Positions 11,116 through 24,597 are shown, counted from the stretch's first letter. The stretch is 64,000 bases of DNA from Cristatella mucedo (GCA_009760855.2 WPIO01000030.1:2101001-2165000); one strand, 5' to 3'. Notes: a model not told the origin generated them from the sequence alone. Translations and numbers: made by a program.

Positions 11116-11707
11116 TAAAGTGAGGAAACCCTTTCCTCCACATGCACTGTGTGCACCTACTCTGCTGCCTCCAAAGCCGGTTTTATTTAGCCCAAGTCCT
11201 GGGGAAAGGTGATGTAATTGAGCTTGATGTGGCAAAGCAAAGAATTTGGCTACAGCTCTTGAATATCAGTAATAAGTACTCATGTGAGCAAGATGATGGG
11301 CAAGCGATGGTTGACTGCTTTATTGGTCAGTGTTCCTACCCGTGTCACCTTCCAGAGCCACTGGATCCTGCTTGCTGTGGCTTGCAATCAGCTGCTGTGG
11401 CTTGCGGTGGAGGCAGTGTGCAGCTAGCCAGTGCTTGAATGACTGGGCCTTCGCCTTTTGCAGTTGCAGCCGTTGCTAATTGAGGGGGCCAGGGTTTCAT
11501 TTTAGCTATATGGCTTGTGGCCCGGAAATAAGTATGACCAGCTCACTGAAGAAATGGAGTATGGGCAGGCAATCGTTTCTCCACTAGGCATTGGAGTGGC
11601 CCATTAACAATGGCATTGCCAGCAAATGCCGAACATGGGGGAGGGCTAAACCTCATTTGGGGAAGCTAAGCAGAGTACCTCGCTCAAGCCAGCCGAGAAT
11701 AATGGTA

Positions 11708-11775
11708 GTGATACAATATAAATATAGCACCCGAAGAGGAATAAATCTCCTTTCATGCACTTCACATGTGCTAGA
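11708..11775 (-). mobile_element. SINE/LINE tail fragment
   Basis: Contains atagcacccgaagaggaata then aatctcctttcatgcacttcacatgtgc, a diverged match to the tail of SINE group A in minus orientation. The head is missing. Confidence 0.4.
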
Positions 11776-12174
11776 AAGGAAACATAAGGAAACATCATGA
11801 AACTTGCCATTCCATGTAAGTGGGACTGCAGCCCGGTGCAGCCTTTGGAATCGTACCGGTAGGCTCGGCTGCTGGTAACCATACTATGCCTCCAGTCGGT
11901 AAGTGTACTGGTGCTGCACTGATCAAACTGGCTGCAGCAACTGACTGTCGCGATCATGTGGATTCAATGGTCTGCTGTTATGCTGGGGTTAGATTGATGC
12001 TGAGAAGTTAGTGGTCGTGGCACAAAGCTGTGCTCTGGCTGTGCGACTTATAGCAATACAGTCCGTGGAATAGTCACCCGACGGCTTAGATTTCGGACCC
12101 CTCGGGTACTGCCAAACACCGAGCTCCTGCCGAAAAAAGTAAGACTGAGAAAGAGAGGCATGCGATTACTTCAA

Positions 12175-12500
12175 ACGGTGGTTATATACTATGTCCGAAC
12201 ATCCCCTGACTTGACCACATTTAAAAAGAACTTAAAAACACATCTATTTAGGACAGCATTTAGTGGTCCCTGTGATTCGTCCTTCATGTGCTTATGCATG
12301 CTGACACTGTGCATGCTGCCACTAACCACATTTGCATGCTGACCCTGTGCATGTCACCCCTAACCATGTTATTCATGTTGTTTATCAAGCATGATTTTAC
12401 TCACCATTCAATTGCATTTCCCTTTGCAGCAAATGCAAAGCGCCTAGAAAGAGATTGAGTTCTCTGAGGGCGCTTTATCAAGTGCATTATTATTATTATG
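12175..12500 (+). mobile_element. LINE family 1, 5'-truncated copy
   Basis: Starts in the last residues of the ORF (TSPDLTTFKKNLKTHLFRTA then FSG). It continues through a 3' UTR with gtgcatgctgccactaacca. The tail is gcgcctagaaagagattgag, ggcgctttatcaagtg and a short ATT repeat. Confidence 0.85.
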
Positions 12501-12938
12501 TGCTAGCTAACCGGTGGGAGCATGCTGAAGGACAGGACGTCGATTCCAATTAGCTTGCTACCGATACAAATGGTCCACGACCTCCAGCATCTTAGCCAAC
12601 CCCTCTCAAAGAGTCCCATTCTTGAAAGCAACAAGCTCTTTGGGTTTGGCAGTAAGCAACCCACCAGTATAATACAAGCTGTCGATTAATGCAGATCATC
12701 CATGTAAGCATGCATCGGTCAGGTCGTGCAGTGACCATAAATACTAAGGCAGTGGCTTTAGCTGTGATCAGCAAGGCACTTGGGAGAATGCCACTTGGTC
12801 TTCCCACCCTATTTCAGCATACAAAGGAAGCATCTGTGCGAACTGGGTCATCTGGCTATGTCAACCAGTATGTGTTCTCACAATGGAGGCTGGAAATCTC
12901 GGTCGGCTCTCTGTCTGCACTGTGGAGGGCATACAGGG

Positions 12939-13203
<265 letters not shown>

Positions 13204-15137
13204 ATGCAGATTAGTGAATATGTAGCAGTCTCAATCAGAGTGTTCCCCTCAATCAGAGTTTTCCCCAAGGCAGGAGCCGTATGGGGCCTGCCCTGGACCT
13301 TTGTCTAAGCATGGGGTCAACATTTCTGATTTCTGAGCCTTGGATGCCCTTAGTGATGCACAGCCAATGCAGACTGGAGCCCATTTCGAATTCGAGTGCA
13401 TTACCACAAATGCCTGCCAAGCAATCTGCATGGCTGCGGTATCGACTACTCAGGCTGCCGATCACGAGAGCATGGCACCATTGCTTAATGGGCACCACTG
13501 GCTAGCTATGACCTGGCACAGCCAGCACTGGACTACCTATCGATCACCTCTGGGGCATATTCACCAGGCGTTCGCATAACACGCGATTGGAGCTGTGACT
13601 CCAACGGGGACATTGCTTCTGATCAGTAGCTGGTTAAGAGGTCCTGCTTCTGAGCTACTATCGGCAGTAGGATGAACTCGGCCCACCGACATAATTGCCC
13701 AAAGAGGCACCGGCAGAGCCTAAAGGTCGACCCAGGACCAGAGTATGCCGCCGCCCCCGTGCTGCAACGGGAGCTCGGCATTTGTGCAGCACGTGGCATG
13801 CCGCCTGCTGCTTGGATCTGCAGGCTCGGCATTTCGTCACTACTGTCCATGGGTGAGAGCCTAGCCGCTGGCTGCCACCAGAAGCGCAGCTAGGTAGCCA
13901 TGTTGAACGAATCGCCACACTCGGGAGGAGGGGCCAAGGCCACGAGTCTGGAAATGGCCATCCATTGCAAACCAGCCCCTCGCTAGGCAGCAGCTCACCT
14001 GTCTGGAGGTGGGCTGCGCGGCCCACATCCGGCCATCGGCCTGCCTGTCGAGCTCTCGGAGGTTGGCAATCCTGCCGCGGCCGTACCTCATTGCCTCAAT
14101 GATGGTCGCCTAACTATTTTATTAGAATTCCACAATGCAAGTCATATCCACATGCTCACAGGACATGACCCAGCCAATCTTGCTAGCACGACCCCAAAGC
14201 TTTGTAAGTCGTCCGCAGTGTTACATCCACTGGCAGACAGCCGGGCCGGACCGTGCTAGGTGGCCACGGTTTTGGCAGTTGTGGTGCTGTGACAGCCAGG
14301 TGTGCTTCCGAGTGCCAACCCCCCTCGTGGTTACTGCTTCGTTGTGAGGTGCTTGCCTTAAATGCTCGATGCCGTCTGGCATGCAGCTACCACTACACGG
14401 TCTGCTGCTGTTGCCATCCGTGCTCCTGGTCATAGCTGCATGCCTACATTATTTTCCGATCATCTGAGCAACATTTAAGTTTGCAATCTGCAAGTTATTT
14501 TGAGCACATGCTGTGAATGCACGAAATAGGTCGTCTGTCGAGATTAGTGAGCAGCAGTCGATGTTCTTGCCTTGGTGGGTTTAGGATTGCTTCAAATCCG
14601 AAGGAGCAGAAGTGCATTCTCTCTCGGTAGACCTGACAATGTCCGGACCACCAGGACAGCTGTAGCTCTGCTCACAGTTCAGTCCAACAGGCATGTAGCC
14701 ACACTGCCGTGCAGGGCAGTGATGGCCCATTCATGAAACTAATGGCAGCAGCAGATGCTGGGTGTAAAAGCCTTGGCCAAATCGATGGCACGGCTGCATT
14801 GCTCCTTGATAGTGCATCTCCAGGGTTGCCACGGTACTTGACATTGTATGAGCATAGACAAGAGGAGAAAAGGAGCAAGAGGCGGTTCAGTTTTTGGAAC
14901 CGAACTATTCGGTGCTATTTGACCACTATGTGACACCTTCCCGACGGGCACTGGTTCCATGTGTGGCAAGTCGTTAAACTTTTACTCTTGCCATTGCATT
15001 GGTCGGTGGAGCGGGAGGTAGCAAGAGAATGCCGGCGCTGCGACTGCCGAGTGCATTTCGACCGTCCTCTTGTCACCGACGGTGTGATTCGCTTACCGAG
15101 CTGAACAACTGGCATGCACTGAGTTCATCTCTCTCTT

Positions 15138-15138
15138 T

Positions 15139-15176
<38 letters not shown>

Positions 15177-15210
15177 ACGTGTGTGTGCGCGCGCGTGTGT
15201 GCGCGTGTGA
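15138..15210. repeat. TG microsatellite
   Basis: A pure TG run of about 35 bp followed by degenerate TG/CG units (gtgcgcgcgcgtgtgtgcgc). Confidence 0.9.
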
Positions 15211-15399
15211 GAGCGCATGTATGATGCTCCCGTGACTCTGCTAAGTGCCAGCACCTTACTTCTAGACCAACGAACTAGCGCATCGCTTAATTTAGACTTC
15301 TCTTTTTCTTGCCACACCTGTCAGTCAGTGAGTGTTTGATATCTTGTTTTCACTTGTGGACTTAACCTCTGAATGTGGATGGTGTTCAACAACATTGAT

Positions 15400-16610
15400 C
15401 CCAATATAATTGCTGTGTGCAACGATTGGGAACAGAGATCGGTCTGGCTGCTGAGGCTCTGTTGTGGTTCGAATCGTATGTACTTGAGCTTGTTCAGCCC
15501 ATGTCCTGTGGCTGTGGTGGTCAAGTTTCACCGAGCAGACCAGTCACCTGTGGAGTTTCACTAGGGACCGGTTTCGGCCATTTGCTGTTCTCCATAAATG
15601 GAGCCTCCCAGGAAAATGCTACCGGTCCATGGGGCAATGGCTATTATTTCCATGCCGATATATATTCAGCTGTGCTTAACAAAATACAATTCATTTGTAT
15701 AGCGCCCCAAGAAAACACTTAATCTCTATTGAGGCACTTCACATATGCCTCGAGGCTCGAGCCCACGACCTCGGCCACACCATGGTCGGGGCGAGCACCT
15801 TAACCGCTGGACCAAACCAGCTCTGCTTGCCAGTTGTATCGTCCAAATCAGCCGCGGCCACTGCTAAATTGAATGCCGGCCTTTCAGTAATTGAAACCTG
15901 GATGTTGGCTAGTTTTCTTAAGTTTAAAATGAACTACTTATAGGATGTCTTAAACGTACAGCTGGTGCTGGAGTGTGACTGTCATCATTTGCTTGTAATT
16001 TAGTTGTCTTCTCTGACGACTGCTTGATGTTTATAAGTTTCGTTTTGATGACTACTTCCAAAGTTAGTCATCAAGTCTATCCCAGTACGAGATCAAGGAC
16101 TACTTACGCCAGTGACTGGCTAAAGATCTTACTAGCTACCTGGTTTTGTCTAGACTGGGCTACTTTACTTTGGTTTTGGAGGGGCTACCTTGAAAAACCA
16201 TTACACACCACTACAACTGGTGATGAATATGGCTGCTAGGTTGATGTCAAATCGAAGAGGTGCAGCCAGACGTATGTCTCCTTCGCTTAAGGAGCTGCAC
16301 TGGCTTTCGGTTGATCACGGGACACAGAGCAAAATTCTAACTCTGACCTACAAGTCCATTGCGTGGCTTGGCCTCTGTATACTTAGCTTACCTGCTGCAC
16401 CAGTTTCAGCCTTCTCGTGCCCTCAGGTCCTCTATGGTGCGGAAATTTAGCTGTTCATTGTTTCACTTAAAGACCATAGATGACATCAGCTTTTTCTTAG
16501 CAGGTCCTCGATTGCAGGAGCTCACTTCCACGATTCTTACTTACTATCTTATTTCCACAGCTCTGGCACATCCTGTCCACATGTCTTTCACTACTACTTC
16601 CATTTTATAA
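15400..16610 (+). mobile_element. LINE family 2 copy, decayed and interrupted by a SINE
   Basis: Reverse-transcriptase pieces occur in order on one strand. At about 15430-15600 is the segment before the catalytic motif (ALLWFESY, then LGTGFGHLLFSI, a weathered QGSVLGP-like region). At about 15850-15945 is ETWMLASFLK, the WM..NFLKLN region. At about 16200-16320 are LQLVMNMAARLM and LKELHWLSV. At about 16500 is AGPRLQEL, a weathered RLWNSLP. Frameshifts and stops are frequent. Wording differs from family 1. The SINE at 15686-15823 sits inside it. Confidence 0.65.
15686..15823 (-). mobile_element. SINE group A nested in LINE family 2
   Basis: Nearly the same as the 8793 copy: tail complement attcatttgtatagcgcccc, body aatctctattgaggcacttc, B-box complement ggctcgagccc and head complement taaccgctggaccaaaccag. 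Because it interrupts family 2 sequence, it inserted later than that LINE copy. Confidence 0.75.
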
Positions 16611-16691
16611 TTGTCTCGACTGCCTCAGAGGCAAAGCAAGGATTGGAGCACCGGGGTGGCACAGGTGTCTGGGGGTGGGGCCTCCTCTAAA

Positions 16692-16759
16692 GGGGTGTCA
16701 GACTTGGCTCCCACCTACCAGGTCAGGGGTGTCAGACTTGGCTCCCACCTACCAGGTCA
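16692..16759 (+). repeat. Two perfect tandem 34-bp units
   Basis: The 34-bp unit beginning ggggtgtcagacttggctcc is repeated twice without change, followed by the start of a third (ggggtggcag). It is a recent local duplication in intron 1. Confidence 0.9.
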
Positions 16760-18412
16760 GGGGTGGCAGCTGCCACCCCTGCCACCTCCTTCTGGCTTCG
16801 CTTCCGGACTGCCTTCTCGACTCAGCCGTGCTTTTCACTTAATTTTTGTTGCACTAGATGGCGTCTGCTGGCTGCTGCATGAGCAAATCTTGCTACAGAA
16901 AGCTCTCCAGCTTAGTACCTACCTGCTGCATGGTCGTCGTAGCTTTGCCGAGTTACCGTGGGAGATGCATAGATACTCGGATGCAACCGCATGCGCACGA
17001 GCGAAAGAGCCCACACGTTTGCGCCCCTCCCTCTCCTCTCTGTCGATCTCAAGCAGCCGAGCTCCGAATGGAGTTTATGAGAGCCGCGAGAACGGATGGA
17101 GCCGCTGCATGGAGCGCGTCTTCGTATCTTAGACGCTGCGGCCTGTGCATAACAAGCCGCTCCCATCACTCACTCACTCTCACTCATCTCACTCGCTCTG
17201 CTACTGCTCGTTTTGCTCAGGGGTGACTGCCATTGCCTCTTCCATCAGCCAGTGGGCGGAGGCAGTAGGCATGCGATTCGAGCGTGTATTTCTAGTCGGT
17301 ATCGAGGGTAAAGGGACATTTGGAGGTTGCATGAGTCGCGGCCTCGGCGGTGCTCTTGCTCATGCTCTTTGCCTGTTTTATCTGAGAAGGTGAGGCACTG
17401 CAGGGTTGTTTTTTTGGGGGGGGGGACTGAGGCGGTGGGTAGGTGGTGGGTGTGTAGGTGGTGGGCACGGTTGCACTGTAGCCGACGGGGCCCCGTCGAG
17501 GGTTCGAGGTAATATCAACACTGGCACTGAATCGCCAGCGTCGACTGTGCACACACAGATGTGCTCGCTCCGAGCAGCGGCCCACTCGTGCCAGTGCACC
17601 GCACACACGCCACGAGTCTCTAATGCACCGGCGGTGCGATCGCTTGCGGGGAGCTCTTTTGTGGCGTCGGCCCGCTGGCAGCCGCCGTGCAGCAGGGGCC
17701 AGAAGAGCACCTGCACTATCAGGGCTGGCCTACCGTTGCCCGGACACGTCCGAGGCTGCCGGCAATTGCTGCTCCCTCAACCGCCGAAGAGCACAGCGGC
17801 AGCAGCCGGCAGCGACAGGCAGCAAGCATTTGTATTCTATTGCGGATAGATTGAACTAGCGGTGGAACGAGCAGCACGACTGCAACTGGGACTCGGTTCC
17901 GGATGCAAGATCTCTTGCGTTTCTTTTTTGGGGCCCGGAGATAGGTGGAGGGGAGGGAAGGAGGGAGGGTGGAGGCCGAGCCGTAGGTGAGATCAGCCTG
18001 ATTGCTCTGACCGGCCTGAGCCTCCATAGGCGACGCTTTGCAAACATGCTACCGCTGCAAATATTTGACTGTGGCCTGGCGTCATTGTCGCTTGACTCTA
18101 GAACGTCCGGCCTCTGTTGGCTGCCGCTTGTCGAGTCACATGCTGCCGGCGAATCAGCAGGTGCCAAACGAGAAGCAGGCCCCGTTGTTGTGCACGCTGT
18201 GCTCCCCCAACCCCTCCCCCTCCCCAGCGTCACCGCGGCAGTCAACCCCACGTGCCACGCAGCGTGCTCCCTCCCTAGCGTTCACCTTCATCCTCCCCTC
18301 CCCCGGCTCCATCCCCCTCTCCATCTGCCCGCCGGGTGATGCTGCCATCTCGGTCTGCGCTCAGCCGGCCGTACTTGTTGCCATGCACTTTTCTCGATCT
18401 CGCTGCTCGCAG

Positions 18413-19405
18413 AGGTGAACGAGTTCATCCAGTCGCCGCACGAATCCAGCTCGGGCATTGCCTCCGAGAGCCCCACGTGGCTCATGCGACCTCCGTCGAG
18501 CTCCAACTCATCGCTGTCCACGTACAAGATGGGCGGAGCGCGCTCCTCGTCGCCCGACACGGACGAGGCCCGTGCCGCTGCAGCCGCGGCGGCGACGGGC
18601 GGCGCCTATCCTCCGCTCAGGCGCTTCTCTGCTAGCAGACACACGAACGGTGGCTACTCGTCGTCGAGCAGCAGCAACAACGACTACTATGGCAACGGCC
18701 ATCACCTAGGCGACCTCGACCCGCAGCTCGCTTCCGCTGCCACCGCCGGCATCATTGGTCTCAATGGCGGCGTGGGCTACTCGGACGGGCCGCTGGCGGC
18801 CCACCGAGACGCCATACTCGGCGCCTACGGCAGCGGCGGCGGCTTTCTGGCGACGCTGCCGCAGCAGTCGCTGGCGAGCGCTCGAGTAGGCGCCGCTGCT
18901 GCCTCCGTCCCCGCTGCCGCAGCTGCTCCCACTCCGAGACCGCGGCCGGCAGTGCGCGGCAGCCGGGCTGCCGGCTCGTCCTCGGTGACCCGAGGCGGCG
19001 CGACGATCGAGTCGCTCGGCGACGCTGCGCTGCTTCGCGTGCTGTCGTCATTGCCCACGGACAGCCTGTGCCGGTGCGCGCGGGTCTGCCGCCGGTGGTA
19101 CAACCTCGTCTGGGAGCCGTCGCTGTGGACGCGCCTGCGCCTCGGCGACGCGACGCTTGACGTCGACCGAGCGCTCAAGCAGCTGCTTCGGCGGCTGAGC
19201 CAGGAGACGCCGCGGGTGTGCATAGCGCTGGAGGCCATCTGCCTGAGCGGCAGCACGCAGCTGACGGACCGCGGCCTGCGGCTGATCGCCCGCCGCTGTC
19301 CTGAGCTGCGGCGGCTCGAGCTCGCCGGCTGCGTCGGCGTCACGAATGTGGCTCTGTGCGAGGTCGTCTCGCGCTGCGTCAACCTGCTGCATCTTGACAC
19401 GACCG
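18413..19405 (+). CDS. FBXL7: FBXL7-like gene, coding exon 2: low-complexity N-terminus, F-box, first LRRs
   Basis: Covers residues 27-358 (both end codons split). Residues about 28-220 are Ser-, Ala- and Gly-rich with polyalanine and polyserine runs and probably disordered. The F-box spans about 222-268 (IESLGDAALLRVLSSLP, then LCRCARVCRRWYNLVWEPSLW). The phrase LCRCARVCRRWYNL is characteristic of FBXL7. In this family the F-box binds SKP1 and so docks the protein on the CUL1-RBX1 ubiquitin ligase. LRRs follow: LTDRGLRLIARRCPELRRLE, then VNLLHLDTTG. The acceptor is ctcgctgctcgcag|AG and the donor ACCG|GTGAGC. The frame reads through the donor to a stop at 19485, but the LRR is cut there and resumes in exon 3. 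Codons are strongly G/C-ending. Confidence 0.93.
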
Positions 19406-20317
19406 GTGAGCTGCTCACGCCGTGCTCTGCGCATGCGCGCGCAGGCTCGAGCATCGAGCCGTGCGGTTTGCTGCTCTGCCGCTAGGGTGCATGTTGCGTG
19501 GCTGCCGGCCTGTGTGCATGTCAATGCCTGGCTTCCATCGGCCCGCAGCCAGCGGTGTGGCCTGTTGTGCAGTACCCCCTCCCCCCTCCCCCCAGAGCAG
19601 ACTTTTGTAACTGCCTGTGATTAGTTTTGCGAGCCTGGATGCATTGTACAGCTCTAGGGGCGTGGTCGAGGGTATCACCATTTTGCTACCATCGTTCACA
19701 TCGATCAGTTCACGTACCGTTGGAGTTCATATGGTGATTGTGGCATATTCGACCGGGGTGGTGCTGGAGAAATACTTCGCAATGCAAGATGCCCATCCTT
19801 GTGAAGATTGAGTGTAATAATTTTGACCCAAGGCAACGTAATGTAATGTATCGCCATCTATAACTCCAGAAGTCTCAAAGATCGTTAAGTGTGTGTTACA
19901 AAGTAGAGTTTTCTCTGCACTTGGCCGCTGTCGGAGTGTGAGAGCCGATGAATTCGCGATCATGCACCATGTTGTCGGATTTACGTTAGGCTGTGTGATT
20001 GCTAGAAAGGTTGTGCTATTGTATACAGAGGTTGCAGTATTTCTAGCAGCCTCAGGGACTGGTGGGTGGTAAGCTTTCGATATTTATTATAATAAGAGAT
20101 GGTCGGCGGCTGTGTAAAGCCTAGCTCAGTAAATCAGCAAAGGAAAAAATGCGAACAGTATAATCCGAGAATAAAAAAGGGCTGATATTTAATGCAATGT
20201 CCATGCCAACTTGAAGACTGCATATCGACTACTTCAATCCCTCATGAATCGGTCTCTCTTAAGCTTTCGGCACAATTTGTTCATGCTCCAGACGTCCGCT
20301 CTGATATTAGTTTTATA

Positions 20318-20585
20318 ATAATAATAATAATAATATTGCACTTGAGAAGAGCGCCCTCAGAGAACTTAATCTCTTTCTAGGCGCTTTACATTTGCTGCAA
20401 AGTGATACGCAATAGAATAGTAAGTAAAATCATCCTTGAAAAACAAACAAAATGAATAACATGGTTAGGGGTTACATGCACAGGGTCAGCATGCAAATGT
20501 GGTTAGTGGCAGCATGAACAGTGTCAGCACGCATAAGCACATCGAGGACGAATCACAAGGACCCACTAAAGGCCTTCCAAGCAAA
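20318..20585 (-). mobile_element. LINE family 1, 3' end
   Basis: The complement reads from CCTTTAGTGGGTCCTTGTG through the 3' UTR motif GTGGTTAGTGGCAGCATG (as its complement) to the tail GCGCCTAGAAAGAGATTAAG and ATT repeats (ataataataataataat on the + strand). Confidence 0.85.
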
Positions 20586-20700
20586 CTCCCTGTGGCTACT
20601 GGTCACTGGCATATGATCAGCTGATGGGACCACTGGTCTTCATTTTGCACGAATCCATCTGCTTGGGGGCTATGCTGCTCTGCCTATGGTACTTGCCCAA

Positions 20701-20732
20701 CGTCTCATCGTCTCATCGTCTCATCGTCTCAT
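20701..20732 (+). repeat. Tandem repeat, 8-bp unit x4
   Basis: Four exact copies of cgtctcat. Confidence 0.95.
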
Positions 20733-21149
20733 AGTTATCGTGACTGCATGCAATCAGTAGACTAAATTGAAAAGTAGCATGTCAATGTTGCCCGTCGGAC
20801 TTGATCAGTAACTGACCGATGCCAGGTGCCAGTGAGGTTGGCCGTGTATGCAGTCTGATCGGATTTCGATTGGAAAGGCTAGCGATAGATCTGGAATTAA
20901 GTGTGAGATTCCATTTACCTAACAGTCATCAAAGCTTTGTTTATTCGGCTGCTAGTTTGCTGTCCCAGTAAACTGCAGGTGAGGGTGAATGCAGATGCAG
21001 TGTGGGGAGCTGCCTGCATTTCATTCTAATCTTGTTTATCTCCGTTTGCTAAAAGCAACGTGGCTGTAAGTTATCCTCGAAACTAAAGTGGTTTTGCCAT
21101 CTGGTCTTGGTAGTGGCTTTGACCAGAAGCCTCGCCACTCTTAAACTAG

Positions 21150-21303
21150 CTCTAGGCAGCACTGGAGTAAGGTGCTCCCACTTCAAGATCCAGGTTGTGA
21201 GTTCGAGTCTTGCGGCAGGCAGTCCATCGTGGCCTGCTGAAAGGGAGGTGATTGGCGAATAGGCCTTTCTACCTGACAGATACACGAGGCTCTTGGATCA
21301 GCC
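21150..21303 (+). mobile_element. SINE group B, diverged
   Basis: The B-box-like stretch gagttcgagtcttgcggcag is followed by a short body with aataggcctttctacctgac and an end resembling ggctcttggatcagcc. Head and spacing match the group B copies at 40280 and 55275. Confidence 0.5.
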
Positions 21304-22762
21304 GGGGTTTTAGTTTTATTATTAACTACTGATTTCTGCTAGCTCTGCTCTGGTCAAGCTTTAATTCTCTTAATGCGACTCTTCTCTGTTTTAGTCTCTT
21401 GTACGATGCACACGATGATCTTAATCTGCACGTGTGCACGAGATGCATGTGCTCATGTGTGTCCCTCTGAATCTTTGTCTGTGCAGGCATTTCCAAAGTG
21501 CCTATTACCTAGATGCACAACTTGGAAGCCTTGCAAGCAGTAGCTAATGAATGTCGCATGGGTTTGGCACTTCCTTATTTTTATGGCAGGTATTTTCTGT
21601 TTACCAAGCTGTGATGCTGTCTCACACTGCCTGGCGGTGGCTTTCTCAAGCATAGCGCCAGGGTTCGATGCCACGACTCTGGGTGAAGGCTGCCGGGGAC
21701 TGACGGATGTCTAGCAAGGATTTAACTGCCGGACAATTGAAAGCCACTTTTGTTTCGAGACTGTGGCTGCGTTTTCGTCAAGTCACGGCAACCGTGGTGA
21801 CCGAGTTTTGAGAGAATTGTTTTGCTAGGCTCACCGATGATATAAAGGCTTTCAAGCTTAAGGCCATCCATCGTTTTTCGTTCCATGCCCAATCTCAGGC
21901 TGCTGCTCTCAAGTGGCTGCCGTGTCCGGTTGATACCGGCCGACACGAACGTCTTACCTCCTCCTCTCTGGCCCCATCTCGAACCCATTCTGCTCCTTTC
22001 TCACTTGACCTGGGCCTCGCGTGCCGCTGCCCCTCCTCGGCCATTCCGCGCTCTGGCCCACTGGGCTGGCCAGCTGGCCCTTCGACCGTGGCACCTTCGA
22101 CCGACCGACTGCTGCTTCGTTCGGTGCTGATTGCTGAAAAAACACGGCTAGCTTAGTCTGCCGACGTCTAGTGTTACAAATGGCTGTGGTGCCATGCCGT
22201 TCTCGCTGCCTACTCGGTGCTGCTTGCTTCACTGGCTCAGGCTCACCAGCAGGAGCTGGGATGCAGTGGCAGCAGCCAGCGCCGGCAGGCTGCTGCCGCT
22301 GCTGAGTCGGTGCCTGGCTGGGGGCGGGCGCAGCCAGCCTTTTTTGAGGCCACTGCTATTGATCAGCAGCGTTTCATCTGTGCCGATTCAATGAATGCTC
22401 ACATCCTCCCCGTTATTTGTAAACAATATGTCAGCCTGACTATGTTGCTGGTAGGGCAACACGAGTTCAGCCTCTTTTTAGAAGCCTCAACACACTCGCG
22501 CTTTGTTCTCTCGCCGACCTGCCGCCAGCCATAGAGCATGCCGGCGATGGCTCCTGAGCGCGCCCAGCCTCCCCCCTGAGTGTGAGCAGTAGTTTTGTGA
22601 GTCTTGCCCCTGGCCGTGGCTGTTCTCTTTACGGTGCCAAACCTTCGGGCGGTGTACTAAGCCAGCTCTGAGGACTTCCGTTCTAATAGCTTGTGGCTGC
22701 AGCTAACTGAAGAATGGTCGGGAGGAAGGGGGTCGAATCCTTGGCAGCACCGACTTCGCACG

Positions 22763-22844
22763 GGCCATTCGATCGCGTTTCCCTTTGCAGCAAATGCAAA
22801 GCGCCTAGAGAGAGATTGAGTTCTCTGAGGGCGCTTTATCAAGT

Positions 22845-22879
<35 letters not shown>

Positions 22880-22880
22880 G
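22763..22880 (+). mobile_element. LINE family 1, 3' tail
   Basis: Contains ccattcgatcgcgtttccct, gcgcctagagagagattgag, ggcgctttatcaagtgtatt and an ATT repeat of about 12 units. Confidence 0.85.
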
Positions 22881-24264
22881 TTAGTCTCTAGCTTTCTCCT
22901 CCATCTCCTTGCCGACTGGCCTCCCTTCCCGACGTTTGTGATGGTGAGCCTGATGGTCTTTTGGTGCCAAATCGGCTTGCAGGATTTCAGGATCGAATGG
23001 TCAAAGCATGGTCTAGTTAGGTTTTGGTCTCCCTTCCCCTGCAACTGACATCACCTAGGAGTTCCTCCCCCTTCCCTCGGAGAGAGTTTTCAGTTCGACC
23101 GGGGCTGAGATTCTTGCATCAAAACTGCTTCACCTGGGTGGAATGCTGTGCAGGGCAGACATGTTGATGGATATGGCTGCCCTTCGTGTCTTCTGCAATT
23201 ACTACAAATGGAGTGATAGGACAATGCCCAAGGCTTGGCTGTGCCCTGGAGCTATCGAGTAGTGCTGCTCCACCACCAAATTTCAGTTACTCTGTGGTGA
23301 ATTAGAAACGGATTGTCAAAGGTGTAACCGGGGACTCGTCCTAGCTGTAAGCAGGCTCACTGAACTAGCAGTCTTCAAATGTCCAACTGGCTAGTGGTAC
23401 ACTTGAAATAGGGACAATTGCCCTAGCATACATTTGCGTCGAGTATGTCAAAAGTGCTCGAGAAACGTGATTCCGGATACTTCTTGCTTGCACAGTGAAT
23501 TAAAGTGTTCTAGATTGAATTCAACTGTTAATCAATACCCAACCCGGGATATGCAGGTGAACAATAAACATGGATATGGAAGAGCTAACTTCTGGTGCCA
23601 GATGAGTGCCATCACAATTCGTTAAAATAAAATATATGTTACACCTTGCCGAGATGGTGAATGCAGGTTTATTTGTGAAACAGTGTGCCCTAGTTGTTTC
23701 AATCGTGCTGCTGCAATGACGGAATTGATAAACATCCACCCTCAGGTTGCTCTGTTGAAGTAAATGCCTGTCGGTGACCAAGCCTGTTGCAGCAGCGATA
23801 TTTTCCCTGGCTATGGTTGGCCGACTGATCGGCAGTCCTGCTGTAAGCCTTCTTTCTAAGGCTCGCTACAGTGTGGAATGGGGAGGTGCAGTTATCATCG
23901 TTGGTCGGCACTGTCATGCTTTACGCGAAATCTAGTCGGTTTGAAAGCCTTGGATGATGCAAAAGGTACCGAGGGTAAGGTACATTTACCCTATCTATTC
24001 TGCCATTGACAGTTTTCAACCCTTTTTGTGGCATGGCCCTTTTCATGTCCTTAGCAGTGGGAGGGGTGCGGTCCGTTCTCTGACGGTGTCGAAGGTAAAA
24101 CCCAACGGAGTTCAACTTCTTAGCTAACACAGGCTGGAAGCGCTGACAAAATGACCAACCAGAACCTCCTTCAAGGGCTGATACCCTGTACTTTGACTGA
24201 TAGTGCAAATGTTGGAATGCTTTGATGATAGTAGCTCTGTCAAACGGCTGTTGGTGTCTGTCGT

Positions 24265-24597
24265 GATGGAAGGCTTTGGTCTGCAGGTCCTAGACTGTGG
24301 AACTCGCTTCCACAATTCTTACGCAACGACAACTACTCTCCTGCTGCCGACTATGGCTCATCTTTTTCAGCGGCCTTGAGCTGCTACTTCTATGCTGCTC
24401 ACTACTTCAACTGATCTCCTGACTCTGCTATGCTTCTCCCTTTCTCTTTATTTCGTGAGACGAAGTCTATTGGCTACCGAATGCGTACTGAAAGCTGCTT
24501 AGGCTGCGAGTGCGCTATACAAAACTCTCCTGTGTAACACCCACATAATCTGTATGGCTTTGTGAAGTTACAGACGGAGATACATTACATTACCTTA
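24265..24597 (+). mobile_element. LINE family 2, 3' end
   Basis: The frame from 24265 reads GRLWSAGPRLWNSLPQFLRN, then DNYSPAADYGSSFSAALSCY and FYAAHYFN before a stop. RLWNSLP is the conserved C-terminal motif of L2-type ORF2 proteins. The 3' UTR ends in acattacattac. The copy nested at 34718 covers the same 3' end, so the family is defined within this window. Confidence 0.75.

Noticed and set aside
19048-19524. Minus-strand frames opposite FBXL7 exon 2, and the read-through of the exon 2 frame to 19485
   Set aside because: The first are shadows. The read-through leaves the LRR unfinished, while the donor at 19406 joins in phase to exon 3.
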